Below, one piece after another: positions 33,717-41,407 of a stretch of DNA of 64,000 nt (its first letter is position 1; the number at the start of each line of letters is the position of its first letter). The stretch is taken from assembly GCF_029193885.1 (NCBI RefSeq), contig NZ_JARFVB010000003.1, forward strand, positions 310,001-374,000. The letters run 5' to 3'. The notes beneath the pieces were generated by a model. It had not been told where the DNA came from and searched no databases. It saw only the letters and a list, made by a program, of their open reading frames with translations. The position numbers and the translations under genes were made by a program. The stretch comes from Flagellimonas yonaguniensis (lineage in GTDB: Bacteria > Bacteroidota > Bacteroidia > Flavobacteriales > Flavobacteriaceae).

Positions 33717-33722
33717 ATAGTT

Positions 33723-34121
33723 TTATTTAATGGGTCCATTGTCATCTGTTTCCTTAATGCCCAAATAGGCCAGTGCCTCCGCTTTTTTGGTAAAGGGTCG
33801 AGTAGGTACCTTTTGGGCATGGGTGTCCAGATAAATGGAACTGATCATGTCCGTAACCGGCGGATCTATCAAAAAGGCCAGTTTCTCTACCCAAAGGGAA
33901 CCTTCCAAGGCCAAATAGTCCCTGGCAGCCTTATCAATATTTCTGACCTCCCGTATATCGCAGAGCACGGGCATCGCTTTGCCTTCTTGTAATTCCATCC
34001 GATCCTTGACAATCAGTTGTGCTGCCTTAAGATTGATACAGGGCACTTTCTTGTAAATGATATGTAACAAATCTTCGGTCAACAGATATATGGCATAGGT
34101 GTTTTCATGTGTTTCTTTCAT
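33723..34121 (-). CDS. DUF7793-type STAS-like protein
   Basis: This 132-residue protein starting MKETHENTYAIYLLTEDLLH has an alpha/beta pattern with DIREVRNIDKAARDYLALEG, similar to STAS/SpoIIAA-like proteins (DUF7793) that accompany regulators in Bacteroidota. I use the ATG at 34121 rather than the in-frame start at 34166, because a -7 element (TATTTTTG, plus 34153-34160) lies between them and AGGAG precedes the inner ATG. It is first in an operon with the PAS-AraC gene. Confidence 0.7.
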   Translation of the reverse strand: MKETHENTYAIYLLTEDLLHIIYKKVPCINLKAAQLIVKDRMELQEGKAMPVLCDIREVRNIDKAARDYLALEGSLWVEKLAFLIDPPVTDMISSIYLDTHAQKVPTRPFTKKAEALAYLGIKETDDNGPIK

Positions 34122-34212
34122 CTCCTGAAAACTGGTTAGCACGGTCAATTTACAAAAATATTGCAATTCAATTAATTGTAATGGTAAAACCCCATTTTAT
34201 AAGGGGAACATC

Positions 34213-34254
34213 GTTATCTGAAAAGGAGTATTTGTTATCTGAAAGGGATTAATA
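34213..34254. promoter_or_regulatory. Direct-repeat operator B between DUF7793 and the oxoamine synthase gene
   Basis: Two repeats, TATCTGAAAAGGAGTATT (from 34215) and TATCTGAAAGGGATTAAT (from 34236), lie 21 bp apart. A 37-bp stretch matches operator A at nearly every position. TTTG (34231-34234) and TAAGTTTT (34255-34262), spaced by 20 bp, form a plausible weak promoter for the plus-strand gene with the second repeat inside it, as expected for an AraC-type activator. Confidence 0.6.
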
Positions 34255-34319
34255 TAAGTTTTCATTCCACATTGACTGACAAAATCCGTTTCTTTTTATC
34301 ACAAATAAAATCAAATAAA

Positions 34320-36725
34320 ATGGCCAAGATCAAACACCACAATTTTTTGAACACCGTACATGAAGTATTTACCGATGCAAAACAAGCCGGGGTACTCCAC
34401 CTTTATGCCGGGGGCGAGTCCTTTTCAGGTAGGACCATAGAAGTCAGCGGAAAGGAACTGTACCATTTCGGCACCACGGGTTATTTGGGCCTAGAGCAGG
34501 ACTCCCGATTGAAGACTGCTGCCATAGATGCCATAGAAAAATACGGCACCCAGTTTCCGCTCTCCAAGTCCTATATCTCCAACCCCCTTTACAGGGAACT
34601 CGAAGATTGTATCAGGGAGATGTATGATCAGCCCATCGTCATTACCAAGAACAGTACACTGGGACATTTGGGTGTCATCCCCAGTGCCGTGGATGATAAT
34701 GATGTGATTATTTTGGACCATCAGGTGCATTGGAGTGTACAAAATGCCGCCAAGATGCTCAAGACAAGGAGCGTTCCCATCGAAATGATTCGCCACAATA
34801 ATTTGGAAATGTTGGAGGACAAGATAAAGAAGTATCAACATTCCAAACGACACATCTGGTATATGGCCGATGGTATCTATTCCATGTACGGGGACTATGC
34901 CCCAGTAAAGGAATTAATGGCACTTTCCCAGAAATATCCTCAATTACATTTTTATTTTGATGATGTACATGGAATGAGTTGGGTGGGCAAAAGGGGAACG
35001 GGATATGTATTGGAACAATTGGGTGATCTACCCGAAAATGTTCTTCTCTTCGGTACACTGAGCAAGACCTTTGGGGCCAGTGGTGCGGTGTTGGCCTGTT
35101 CCAACCCAAAAGTGTATGATAAGATTAAGACCTTTGGTGGCCCCCTGACCTTTTCGGCCCAATTGGAACCGGCTTCAGTCGGTGCGGCCATTGCATCGGC
35201 CAAGATCCATCTTTCTCCAGAGATTTATGATCTTCAGCAAGAATTGCGGGAACGCATCGATTATTTTAATGCATGCCTTTCCACTACAGAGCTGCCATTG
35301 ATTGATCAGAACGAATCTCCTGTATTTTACATTGGGACCGGGATGCCCAAGACCGGCTATAATTTTGTGAACCGATTGATGCGTGAAGGTTACTATGTCA
35401 ATCTGGGCATCTTTCCAGCAGTACCGGTCAAGAACACCGGGGTTCGGATCACCATATCAAGACATAACCAAAAGAACGAAATCAAAGGGTTGGTGGAAGC
35501 GATGGAACATCATTTTCCATTGGCCCTGGAAGACACCCAAACGAATCCCGAAAGGGTCTTCCACGCCTTTAAATTGGAACCCAAGGTCCAAAGCGAACCG
35601 CAGGTGACAACCGAACTGGAGATTGAAATTTTGAACACCATCGATCAGGTAGATGATAAACAGTGGAACCGCTATATGGGAGGACAAGGTGTTTATGATT
35701 ACGAGGGGCTTCAATTTTTGGAAGAGGCATTTCAAGGAAACGCTTGTAAGGAACACAATTGGTTGTTCCGATATGTGATCATCAAGGATTCCAATGACAC
35801 TCCCATCCTGATGACCTTTGTGACCCTATCCCTTTGGAAGGATGACATGCTCGCCCAAGCAGAAATATCTGCCGCCATGGAACGAGAACGGAAAGAAAAT
35901 CCCTATCATTTGACCTCCATGGTACTGTCCTTGGGTTGCCTGTTCACGGAGGGGGACCACCTGTACTGGGACAAATCCCATGAACTGGGAGGTGCTGCAA
36001 GGGATGGCCTATTGGAACTTATGGAAAAAATGGAAGGACAGTTCGGTGCAAAAATGACTGTTTTACGTGATTTTGAAGCAGAATCAACTTGGAACGAGAC
36101 ACTGTATGGCCATGGGTTTTTGCGGGTGCAGATGCCCAACTCCTGTACCATTGACCTGAAAGGGATTGATACTATGGAAAACTATATTGAACAATTGTCA
36201 TCCAGAAACCGAAGGCATTTTCGGAAGGACATCCAACCGTTTTTTGACTTGACTCAATCCAAAACTATCTCCAAAGCCAATGCTTTCCAAATACAGGAGT
36301 TCAAACGCTTCTTTGGGGAGGTGCAAAAGCGGAACCTCGGCCTGAACACCTTTTCATTTCCTGACCAACTGTTTGAACACATGAACGATAATGAACATTG
36401 GGAATCTATCGTTCTTACGCCAAAAGGGAAACCCAAAACCATCCTCGGGGTGATGTTTTGTTATACCAACCATAGTGCTGTCTATGTGCCAGCCTTTGTG
36501 GGCATGGACTATGGCCTATTGGAAACCTATGCCACCTACCGCCAATTGCTGTACCGGACCATTGAAAGGGCCTTGGCGATCAAACTGCCCAAAATCGATT
36601 TTGGGATGACCGCCTCCTTTGAAAAGAGAAAACTGGGAGCCACGGCACAGCAAAAATACGCCTACCTCCAGACCAATGATAATTTCATCTTGGAAATGAT
36701 CGGGATCATGGAAGGACAGCACTAA
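34320..36725 (+). CDS. Alpha-oxoamine synthase-type PLP enzyme fused to a GNAT-family acyltransferase
   Basis: The protein has 801 residues from the ATG at 34320 (MAKIKHHNFL); a TTG at 34272 is less likely. Residues about 1-390 are a fold-type I PLP enzyme like KBL, BioF or SPT: HFGTTGYLGLEQDSRL, the Asp-x-x-His pair in FYFDDVHGMSW, the PLP lysine in LLFGTLSKTFGASGAVLAC at about 249, and TFGGPLTFSAQLEPASVGAA. Residues about 410-801 are a BioF2/GNAT-type acyltransferase (SSRNRRHFRKDIQPFF; KLPKIDFGMTASFEKRKLGA). It probably joins an acyl-CoA to an amino acid and then transfers or modifies the product, as in sulfonolipid or aminolipid pathways. The substrate is unknown. Confidence 0.85.
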   Translation: MAKIKHHNFLNTVHEVFTDAKQAGVLHLYAGGESFSGRTIEVSGKELYHFGTTGYLGLEQDSRLKTAAIDAIEKYGTQFPLSKSYISNPLYRELEDCIREMYDQPIVITKNSTLGHLGVIPSAVDDNDVIILDHQVHWSVQNAAKMLKTRSVPIEMIRHNNLEMLEDKIKKYQHSKRHIWYMADGIYSMYGDYAPVKELMALSQKYPQLHFYFDDVHGMSWVGKRGTGYVLEQLGDLPENVLLFGTLSKTFGASGAVLACSNPKVYDKIKTFGGPLTFSAQLEPASVGAAIASAKIHLSPEIYDLQQELRERIDYFNACLSTTELPLIDQNESPVFYIGTGMPKTGYNFVNRLMREGYYVNLGIFPAVPVKNTGVRITISRHNQKNEIKGLVEAMEHHFPLALEDTQTNPERVFHAFKLEPKVQSEPQVTTELEIEILNTIDQVDDKQWNRYMGGQGVYDYEGLQFLEEAFQGNACKEHNWLFRYVIIKDSNDTPILMTFVTLSLWKDDMLAQAEISAAMERERKENPYHLTSMVLSLGCLFTEGDHLYWDKSHELGGAARDGLLELMEKMEGQFGAKMTVLRDFEAESTWNETLYGHGFLRVQMPNSCTIDLKGIDTMENYIEQLSSRNRRHFRKDIQPFFDLTQSKTISKANAFQIQEFKRFFGEVQKRNLGLNTFSFPDQLFEHMNDNEHWESIVLTPKGKPKTILGVMFCYTNHSAVYVPAFVGMDYGLLETYATYRQLLYRTIERALAIKLPKIDFGMTASFEKRKLGATAQQKYAYLQTNDNFILEMIGIMEGQH

Positions 36726-36737
36726 TGGTCGATTGTC

Positions 36738-37577
36738 ATGAAGTACCAAAAGTTGCTATCGGAATTTGAGGGACAATTGGACACCTTGGAAAGCGGGAAC
36801 GGAGATGTGCTGTTCAAGGCGGAAAAGGGCATTGTGCTGGTGGAGAAGTGTATCCGCAAGCTGCAAAAACAGATTACAGGAAAAACCTTCGCCACACAAG
36901 CCGATGAAATCTACTTTTTCAAGCATGTCAAGCCCCAGATCTTTAGTAAGCTCATCTACTACGCCAGACTCTTCAGTATTGAGAGCAAGCGCCCACGTGG
37001 AAACAATGCCGCTCAGATAAAGTATCTCCAGAACCAGATTGACAAGTTACAGGCTTTCTTCAATGACAATTTGGAATTCTATAATTATTACCGACGCGGT
37101 GCCATGTCTTTGGATGAACAATACTTTGTCCGCGGCAACCGAGACCTGCGACTCCCCTTGGAATCCTTCCATTTTCTGATCGACGATAAGTTCTCCACCT
37201 GTCAAGATGGTACGGTGGCAACCATTATGGCCTATGATATGCTGATCGTGTACCTGAGAAAGGAAGTGGACGATTTGAACAATACCCTCGAACCTACAAA
37301 AAACACACCTATGGAAAAACCCTCTAAATTATTCTGGACAGGGAGCAAGACCGACCTGATCGAACTGTTATATGCGCTGCATGCCAGTGAATCCATAAAT
37401 GGAGGAACTGTTGATATCAAGGAAATGGCCTCTCATTTTGAACATTTTTACAATATCGACCTGGGCAATTACTACCATACCTTTATAGAGATAAGGTCAC
37501 GAAAGACCAGTAAAACAAGGTTTTTGGACAAGCTCATTGAACTGCTTAACCAGCGCATGGAATCCTTGGATGAGTGA
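36738..37577 (+). CDS. rteC: RteC-family regulator of conjugative element excision
   Basis: This 279-residue protein matches RteC-type regulators: FKAEKGIVLVEKCIRKLQKQ at the N-terminus, FFKHVKPQIFSKLIYYARLF, EFYNYYRRGAMSLDEQYFVRG and a C-terminal ISxxxLARxFExxFN-like segment, MASHFEHFYNIDLGNYYHTF, followed by RKTSKTRFLDKL. In CTnDOT, RteC activates the excision operon by binding an inverted repeat in front of xis2c. Here a Xis-like gene follows with palindromes in between. RteC starts only 12 bp after the oxoamine synthase gene and may be co-transcribed with it. Confidence 0.88.
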   Translation: MKYQKLLSEFEGQLDTLESGNGDVLFKAEKGIVLVEKCIRKLQKQITGKTFATQADEIYFFKHVKPQIFSKLIYYARLFSIESKRPRGNNAAQIKYLQNQIDKLQAFFNDNLEFYNYYRRGAMSLDEQYFVRGNRDLRLPLESFHFLIDDKFSTCQDGTVATIMAYDMLIVYLRKEVDDLNNTLEPTKNTPMEKPSKLFWTGSKTDLIELLYALHASESINGGTVDIKEMASHFEHFYNIDLGNYYHTFIEIRSRKTSKTRFLDKLIELLNQRMESLDE

Positions 37578-37586
37578 GTTTATGTT

Positions 37587-37613
37587 TTCCCAAGTTGGTA
37601 CCCACCTTGGGAA
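37587..37613. promoter_or_regulatory. 27-bp palindrome, copy 1 (candidate RteC operator)
   Basis: Arms TTCCCAAG and CTTGGGAA with partially paired centre (TTGGTACCCAC). It begins 10 bp after the rteC stop. It could also end rteC transcription, as TTTTGGTTTT follows. Confidence 0.6.
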
Positions 37614-37725
37614 TTTTGGTTTTGGGCCAGATTCGGGCTCATTTTTTTATCCAACAAGGCAGTAGAATTGATTGCTATGTGGCAAATCCCTCCATTTGTG
37701 ACCAAATTTTATGTTGCAAAAATCT

Positions 37726-37752
37726 TTCCCAAGGTGGGACCCACCTTGGGAA
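37726..37752. promoter_or_regulatory. 27-bp palindrome, copy 2 (candidate RteC operator)
   Basis: Arms TTCCCAAGGTGGG and CCCACCTTGGGAA are perfectly complementary around a single A. The copy lies 139 bp after copy 1 and 108 bp before the Xis-like start codon. Confidence 0.65.
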
Positions 37753-37783
37753 GTTTTTCCAAAAACCTTTTTCAGTTTTGTGG

Positions 37784-37802
37784 GTGAAAGTCAAATCAAT
37801 GG
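37784..37802 (+). repeat. 19-bp element shared with the oriT region
   Basis: GTGAAAGTCAAATCAATGG recurs as GTGAAAGTCAAATCGATGG at 51822-51840 (18 of 19 identical), with a third partial copy (GAAAGTCAAATC) at 51853-51864. Confidence 0.5.
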
Positions 37803-37844
37803 AAGGGCCATCAAATGAAATGGCAGTAATGCGGTGGCCCTTTT
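37803..37844 (+). terminator. Terminator-like hairpin just upstream of the Xis-like gene (candidate attenuator)
   Basis: AAGGGCCA (37803-37810) pairs with TGGCCCTT (37835-37842) and ends in TTTT, 16 bp before the ATG at 37860. In this position it could attenuate expression of the excision gene. Confidence 0.55.
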
Positions 37845-37859
37845 AAAAACTCAAAAACT

Positions 37860-38138
37860 ATGGGAGCGACCATCATTACCACCGAAGACCTCATGGAGTT
37901 CAAAGTTGAACTGCTGGAGGACATCAAGGATCTATTGGAAAACCAAAACAAACAATCGAACAAAAAATGGCTCAAATCCAACGAGGTCCGGGAATTGCTG
38001 GGCATCTCGCCTGGCACCTTGCAGAACCTGCGCATCAACGGCACCCTCCCCTACACCAAGGTCGGCGGGGTCCTCTATTACGAGTACCATGAGATTATGG
38101 AAGTATTGGAGCAGAACAAGATCCGTAACCGCATCTAG
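37860..38138 (+). CDS. Helix-turn-helix excisionase-like protein (Xis2-type)
   Basis: This 92-residue protein has a MerR/excisionase-type helix-turn-helix, WLKSNEVRELLGISPGTLQN LRINGTLPYTKVGGVLYYEY, in its second half, which is the usual form of Bacteroides Xis2c/Xis2d. The N-terminal half is an acidic helix. Its place after rteC and before the small accessory gene fits an excision operon. An alternative is a regulator of the neighbouring mobilisation genes. Confidence 0.8.
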   Translation: MGATIITTEDLMEFKVELLEDIKDLLENQNKQSNKKWLKSNEVRELLGISPGTLQNLRINGTLPYTKVGGVLYYEYHEIMEVLEQNKIRNRI

Positions 38139-38140
38139 GT

Positions 38141-38680
38141 TTGGAAGAAGTCAATTACATCAAGCATCTCAATGGGGTTTTTGGGCAATTCTCCAAAGAC
38201 AGCCGACTGAACCCAACCCATATCAGTCTTTATGTGGCGCTGTTCCAGTTCTGGAACACCAACTACTTTAAACCGGAATTCTTTATCAACCGGGATGAAG
38301 TTATGCAGTATGCGAAGATCGGGTCCAAATCCACCTACCATCGATGCATCAAGGAACTAGACCATTGGAGCTACATCGTCTATACCCCATCCCACAATCC
38401 TTTTAAGGGAAGCCGTATCAAGATGTTCGATTTTGGGACAACTCCTGGACAAGTGGTGGACCCAAGCCATTCCAAAATCGGGACAAGCTATGGACAAGCA
38501 CTGGTACCTATAAACAAACATATACAAACCTTGGAAAAGGAAAAAAACAATAACAAACAGGCTGATTTTAAAATTTTGGATTCTGATGGTTTGGAAAACG
38601 GAGACAAACAGATGGCCAGTGTCCCATATCGGGACAACCTAAAGACCAAGAAACACAAAAATTACAACGAGCCCCTGTAA
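38141..38680 (+). CDS. ICE accessory protein, replication-initiator/regulator-like winged-helix region
   Basis: This 179-residue protein (TTG start at 38141, 2 bp after the previous stop; no better start seen) has NPTHISLYVALFQFWNTNYF KPEFFINRDEVMQYAKIGSK and STYHRCIKELDHWSYIVYTP, a winged-helix pattern as in small phage or plasmid replication proteins. The C-terminal half is low-complexity, hydrophilic. Homologues accompany excisionase genes in Bacteroidota elements; a precise role is not known. Confidence 0.65.
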   Translation: MEEVNYIKHLNGVFGQFSKDSRLNPTHISLYVALFQFWNTNYFKPEFFINRDEVMQYAKIGSKSTYHRCIKELDHWSYIVYTPSHNPFKGSRIKMFDFGTTPGQVVDPSHSKIGTSYGQALVPINKHIQTLEKEKNNNKQADFKILDSDGLENGDKQMASVPYRDNLKTKKHKNYNEPL

Positions 38681-38681
38681 C

Positions 38682-39344
38682 GTGAAGTACCATGCCCCAC
38701 ATATCATCACGGAAGGAGCTGTCCAGTATCCATTGGGTACTCTCAAGGGCAGGGAAATCCATTACGATTTTGAAAAGATCCTTATCTATCTTGATGCCAA
38801 GGGAAAACTTCTATTCGGGAAAAAATTCAAAATCCACCGAGAAGACCGAGAGATTCTCTATAAGCTCTGCCTCTACTTTATTCAAGACAAGGAGCGCTGC
38901 GCTCAAATGGGAGTTGACATCCATAAGGGCCTTCTTCTCTCAGGACCCGTGGGCTGTGGCAAGACCAGCCTTATGAAACTATTGAAACACATTGTCCCCC
39001 ACCAACGGCCCTATGAGGTCATCCCTTGCCGGAATATTGTATTTGGCTTCAACCATATCGGCTATAAGACCATCGAGGACTATGGAAATTCCCAGTTCTT
39101 TTGTTTTGATGACTTGGGTGTTGAACCCAACGGACGACACTTTGGGCAGGATTGCAATGTTTTGGGCGAAATCTTGCTCTCCCGCCACGAACTCTATATC
39201 AACGACAAACGCAAGACCCACGCCACCACCAACCTCAATGCCCAGGAGCTGGAGGAACGGTATGGCAATCGTGTGCGTTCTCGGATGCGGGAGTTGTTTA
39301 ATTTGGTGGCCTTTGATAAAAAGAGTAAGGATAAACGAGTATAA
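38682..39344 (+). CDS. DnaC/IstB-like AAA+ ATPase of the ICE
   Basis: This 220-residue protein (GTG start directly after the previous stop) has Walker A GPVGCGKTSLMK and Walker B FFCFDDLG, a sensor region ATTNLNAQELEERYGNRVRSRM and an arginine-finger-like segment, as in helicase-loader ATPases. It probably acts with the upstream protein in replication of the excised element. It is the last gene of the xis operon; the inverted repeat at 39353 follows. Confidence 0.8.
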   Translation: MKYHAPHIITEGAVQYPLGTLKGREIHYDFEKILIYLDAKGKLLFGKKFKIHREDREILYKLCLYFIQDKERCAQMGVDIHKGLLLSGPVGCGKTSLMKLLKHIVPHQRPYEVIPCRNIVFGFNHIGYKTIEDYGNSQFFCFDDLGVEPNGRHFGQDCNVLGEILLSRHELYINDKRKTHATTNLNAQELEERYGNRVRSRMRELFNLVAFDKKSKDKRV

Positions 39345-39352
39345 TTTTTATC

Positions 39353-39393
39353 CTAAGATTTGGCAATTATATGAATTTACTGCCGAATCTTAG
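39353..39393. promoter_or_regulatory. Inverted repeat: terminator and candidate AbiEi operator
   Basis: CTAAGATTTGGCA (39353-39365) and TGCCGAATCTTAG (39381-39393) are complementary in 12 of 13 positions and are followed by TTTTTAG. A consensus -7 element TATATTTG lies at 39401-39408. The repeat therefore can stop the xis operon and covers the -33 region of the AbiE promoter. The ACTGCCRAATC half-site recurs at 40177-40191. Confidence 0.6.
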
Positions 39394-39409
39394 TTTTTAG
39401 TATATTTGT

Positions 39410-40168
39410 ATAAAAGAACAGGAAATCGCCAATAAATCCCTACATATCAATGCGCTAAAGAAGAGTTTCGACGAGGGACAAAAAATCACCGTTTCTGATA
39501 TTATTGAATTCTATAGTCAATTTGAGGAGAGGGTAAAGCGTTCAACAATTGATTGGAGGTTGTATAAACTGACTCAGGAAGGTATTCTTTATAGGCAGTC
39601 TAGAGGAATCTATTCACTTACGGAGAAAAAAAAGAAAACCTACACTCCTGAAATTACGAGGTCGCTCAAAATCCTAGCTGGTAAAATTCACAATCAATTT
39701 CCATATATCGATACCTGTTTGTGGACAACAAAGTGGCTTAACGAATTCATGTTGCACCAACCAGGAAGGTTTTACACCATATTGGAGGTGGAGAGGGATG
39801 CTACCGAATCGGTATTCTATGCTCTAAACGATTTGGGCAAAGAAGTGTTCCTTAATCCTTCCCGCGACATATTGAACAAATATGTTTCTCATTCTAAAAG
39901 CCCCATTATCATTATACCGCTTATTACAGAGGCTCCAATTCATAAAGTAGATAAGGTGGCTACCTGTTCTTTGGAAAAAATGTTGGTGGATATCTATTGT
40001 GACCCAGAATTGTTTTCCACATTTCAAGGTGCAGAATTGAAAAGAATTTACCAAACGGCTTTTAGTCGATATAATATTAATAAAGCAAAGATGCTTAGAT
40101 ATGCAGATAGAAGAACAAAAAAGGCTGAAGTAGAATTGCTAATAAACCTACAAAGAAACGGCAGTTAA
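39410..40168 (+). CDS. AbiEi-like antitoxin (type IV toxin-antitoxin), start codon uncertain
   Basis: The frame is open from 39401 to the stop at 40168. The N-terminal winged helix (LKKSFDEGQKITVSDIIEFY, TIDWRLYKLTQEGILYRQSR GIYSLT) needs codons upstream of the first standard start (TTG, 39560). No ATG, GTG or TTG exists between 39401 and 39560 in frame, only ATT (39404), ATA (39410) and ATC codons. Either a rare start is used or the start was lost by mutation. The C-terminal domain (MLVDIYCDPELFSTFQGAEL) matches AbiEi/DUF6577-type proteins. Coordinates are given from the ATA as a compromise. AbiEi proteins repress their own operon and neutralise AbiEii. Confidence 0.7.
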   Translation: MKEQEIANKSLHINALKKSFDEGQKITVSDIIEFYSQFEERVKRSTIDWRLYKLTQEGILYRQSRGIYSLTEKKKKTYTPEITRSLKILAGKIHNQFPYIDTCLWTTKWLNEFMLHQPGRFYTILEVERDATESVFYALNDLGKEVFLNPSRDILNKYVSHSKSPIIIIPLITEAPIHKVDKVATCSLEKMLVDIYCDPELFSTFQGAELKRIYQTAFSRYNINKAKMLRYADRRTKKAEVELLINLQRNGS

Positions 40169-40191
40169 TATTAATTACTGCCAAATCATAG
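40160..40191. promoter_or_regulatory. Repeat of AbiEi half-site before abiEii
   Basis: GGCAGT (40160-40165) and ACTGCC (40177-40182) are inverted, and ACTGCCAAATCATAG (40177-40191) closely matches the right arm of the operator at 39380-39393 (ACTGCCGAATCTTAG). It spans the last codons of abiEi and the 5' side of abiEii. Confidence 0.5.
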
Positions 40192-40195
40192 AAAA

Positions 40196-41254
40196 ATGAT
40201 AGATACAGGGTCGCTAACAAAAGAATGGATAAATCATAAGGCTGGAGAGCACCGGTCAGATTCCATTTTGGTGGAAAAAGTAGTGCGTGCACTTTATTTA
40301 TTGGAACAACTTAAAAAAAGCAGCTTGGAATTTCTTTTTAAGGGAGGTACCGCCTTGACGCTTCTGCTTCCTGAGCCGAAAAGATTTTCTATTGATATAG
40401 ATATTATAGTTGCAAAAAAGCCAGAGAATTTGAACCCTATTTTTGATTCCCTGATCAAAAGCTCGGATTTTATTGGTTATGAAGAGGACGTCCGGAAAAC
40501 AACGTCGAGTATAGAAAAAGCCCATTACAAGTTTTATTATAAACCAGTAACAAATGCACCTTCAGACCAAGAGTATATTTTATTGGACATACTTTTTGAA
40601 GAAAGCCATTATGGGGAACATACAGAAATGATACCAATTAATTCCCCTTTTCTAAAATTGAAAGATGATCCTTTAGATGTGGAAGTGCCCACTGCCGAAG
40701 CTATTCTAGGAGATAAATTGACTGCCTTTGCACCAAATACTACCGGCGTTCCTTATGGTAGGGGTAAAGAAGTGGAAATTATCAAGCAATTATTCGATGT
40801 CGGCAACTTATTTGATATGGTACTTGATATCGAAGTGGTCTCAGCAGTTTTTAATCGATTTGCCCAAACAGAACTTGCTTATAGGAATATAAAGGAATCT
40901 AACGATGCAGTCTTGGAGGATATATTGGAAACCGCCATGGTCATTGCAACAAGAGGGAAATCCGGCAAAGGCCGATTTCCCGAGCTGCAGAAAGGGATTC
41001 AAAACATCAAAAACTATATTTTTTCAGAAAATTTTTATCTTGAGAGGGCTATGGTTCCTGCCGCCAAAGCAGCATATGTATCTGCCCTGATAAAAATGGA
41101 AGCTAAAGAAATTCATCGCTTTTCAAATCCAGAAGAAATTGCGGATTGGACTATTGACCAACCCGATGAGACAAGATTGAACAAATTAAAGAAAACCAAT
41201 CCAGAAGCATTTTTCTATTGGTGGAAAACCTTAGAACTAAAAAATAAATCATAA
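40196..41254 (+). CDS. AbiEii/AbiGii-family nucleotidyltransferase toxin
   Basis: The 352-residue protein has the nucleotidyltransferase core FLFKGGTALTLLLPEPKRFSIDIDIIV, with Gly-Gly and the Asp-x-Asp pair, then YILLDILFEESHYGEH with a third acid and a VPTAEAILGDKLTAFAPNT region typical of AbiEii (DUF1814-type). It is the toxin of the AbiE pair, which blocks growth on phage infection, and starts 27 bp after abiEi. The pair also stabilises mobile elements. Confidence 0.88.
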   Translation: MIDTGSLTKEWINHKAGEHRSDSILVEKVVRALYLLEQLKKSSLEFLFKGGTALTLLLPEPKRFSIDIDIIVAKKPENLNPIFDSLIKSSDFIGYEEDVRKTTSSIEKAHYKFYYKPVTNAPSDQEYILLDILFEESHYGEHTEMIPINSPFLKLKDDPLDVEVPTAEAILGDKLTAFAPNTTGVPYGRGKEVEIIKQLFDVGNLFDMVLDIEVVSAVFNRFAQTELAYRNIKESNDAVLEDILETAMVIATRGKSGKGRFPELQKGIQNIKNYIFSENFYLERAMVPAAKAAYVSALIKMEAKEIHRFSNPEEIADWTIDQPDETRLNKLKKTNPEAFFYWWKTLELKNKS

Positions 41255-41407
41255 TCTACACGTGGGTTCCAGTCATAAAATACATTTTTGACGAACCTTG
41301 GCATACCTGAATTTTTCTTTAGTTAACATCAACCTGCTGATTTTCATAAAATCCGTGCTTAAACCCCAGCAAATAGCCACATCTTAAACTAATATATATT
41401 TTATTCA

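Noticed and set aside
34122..34166. Longer N-terminus for the DUF7793 gene
   Set aside because: The -7 element TATTTTTG lies at 34153-34160, between the two possible starts.
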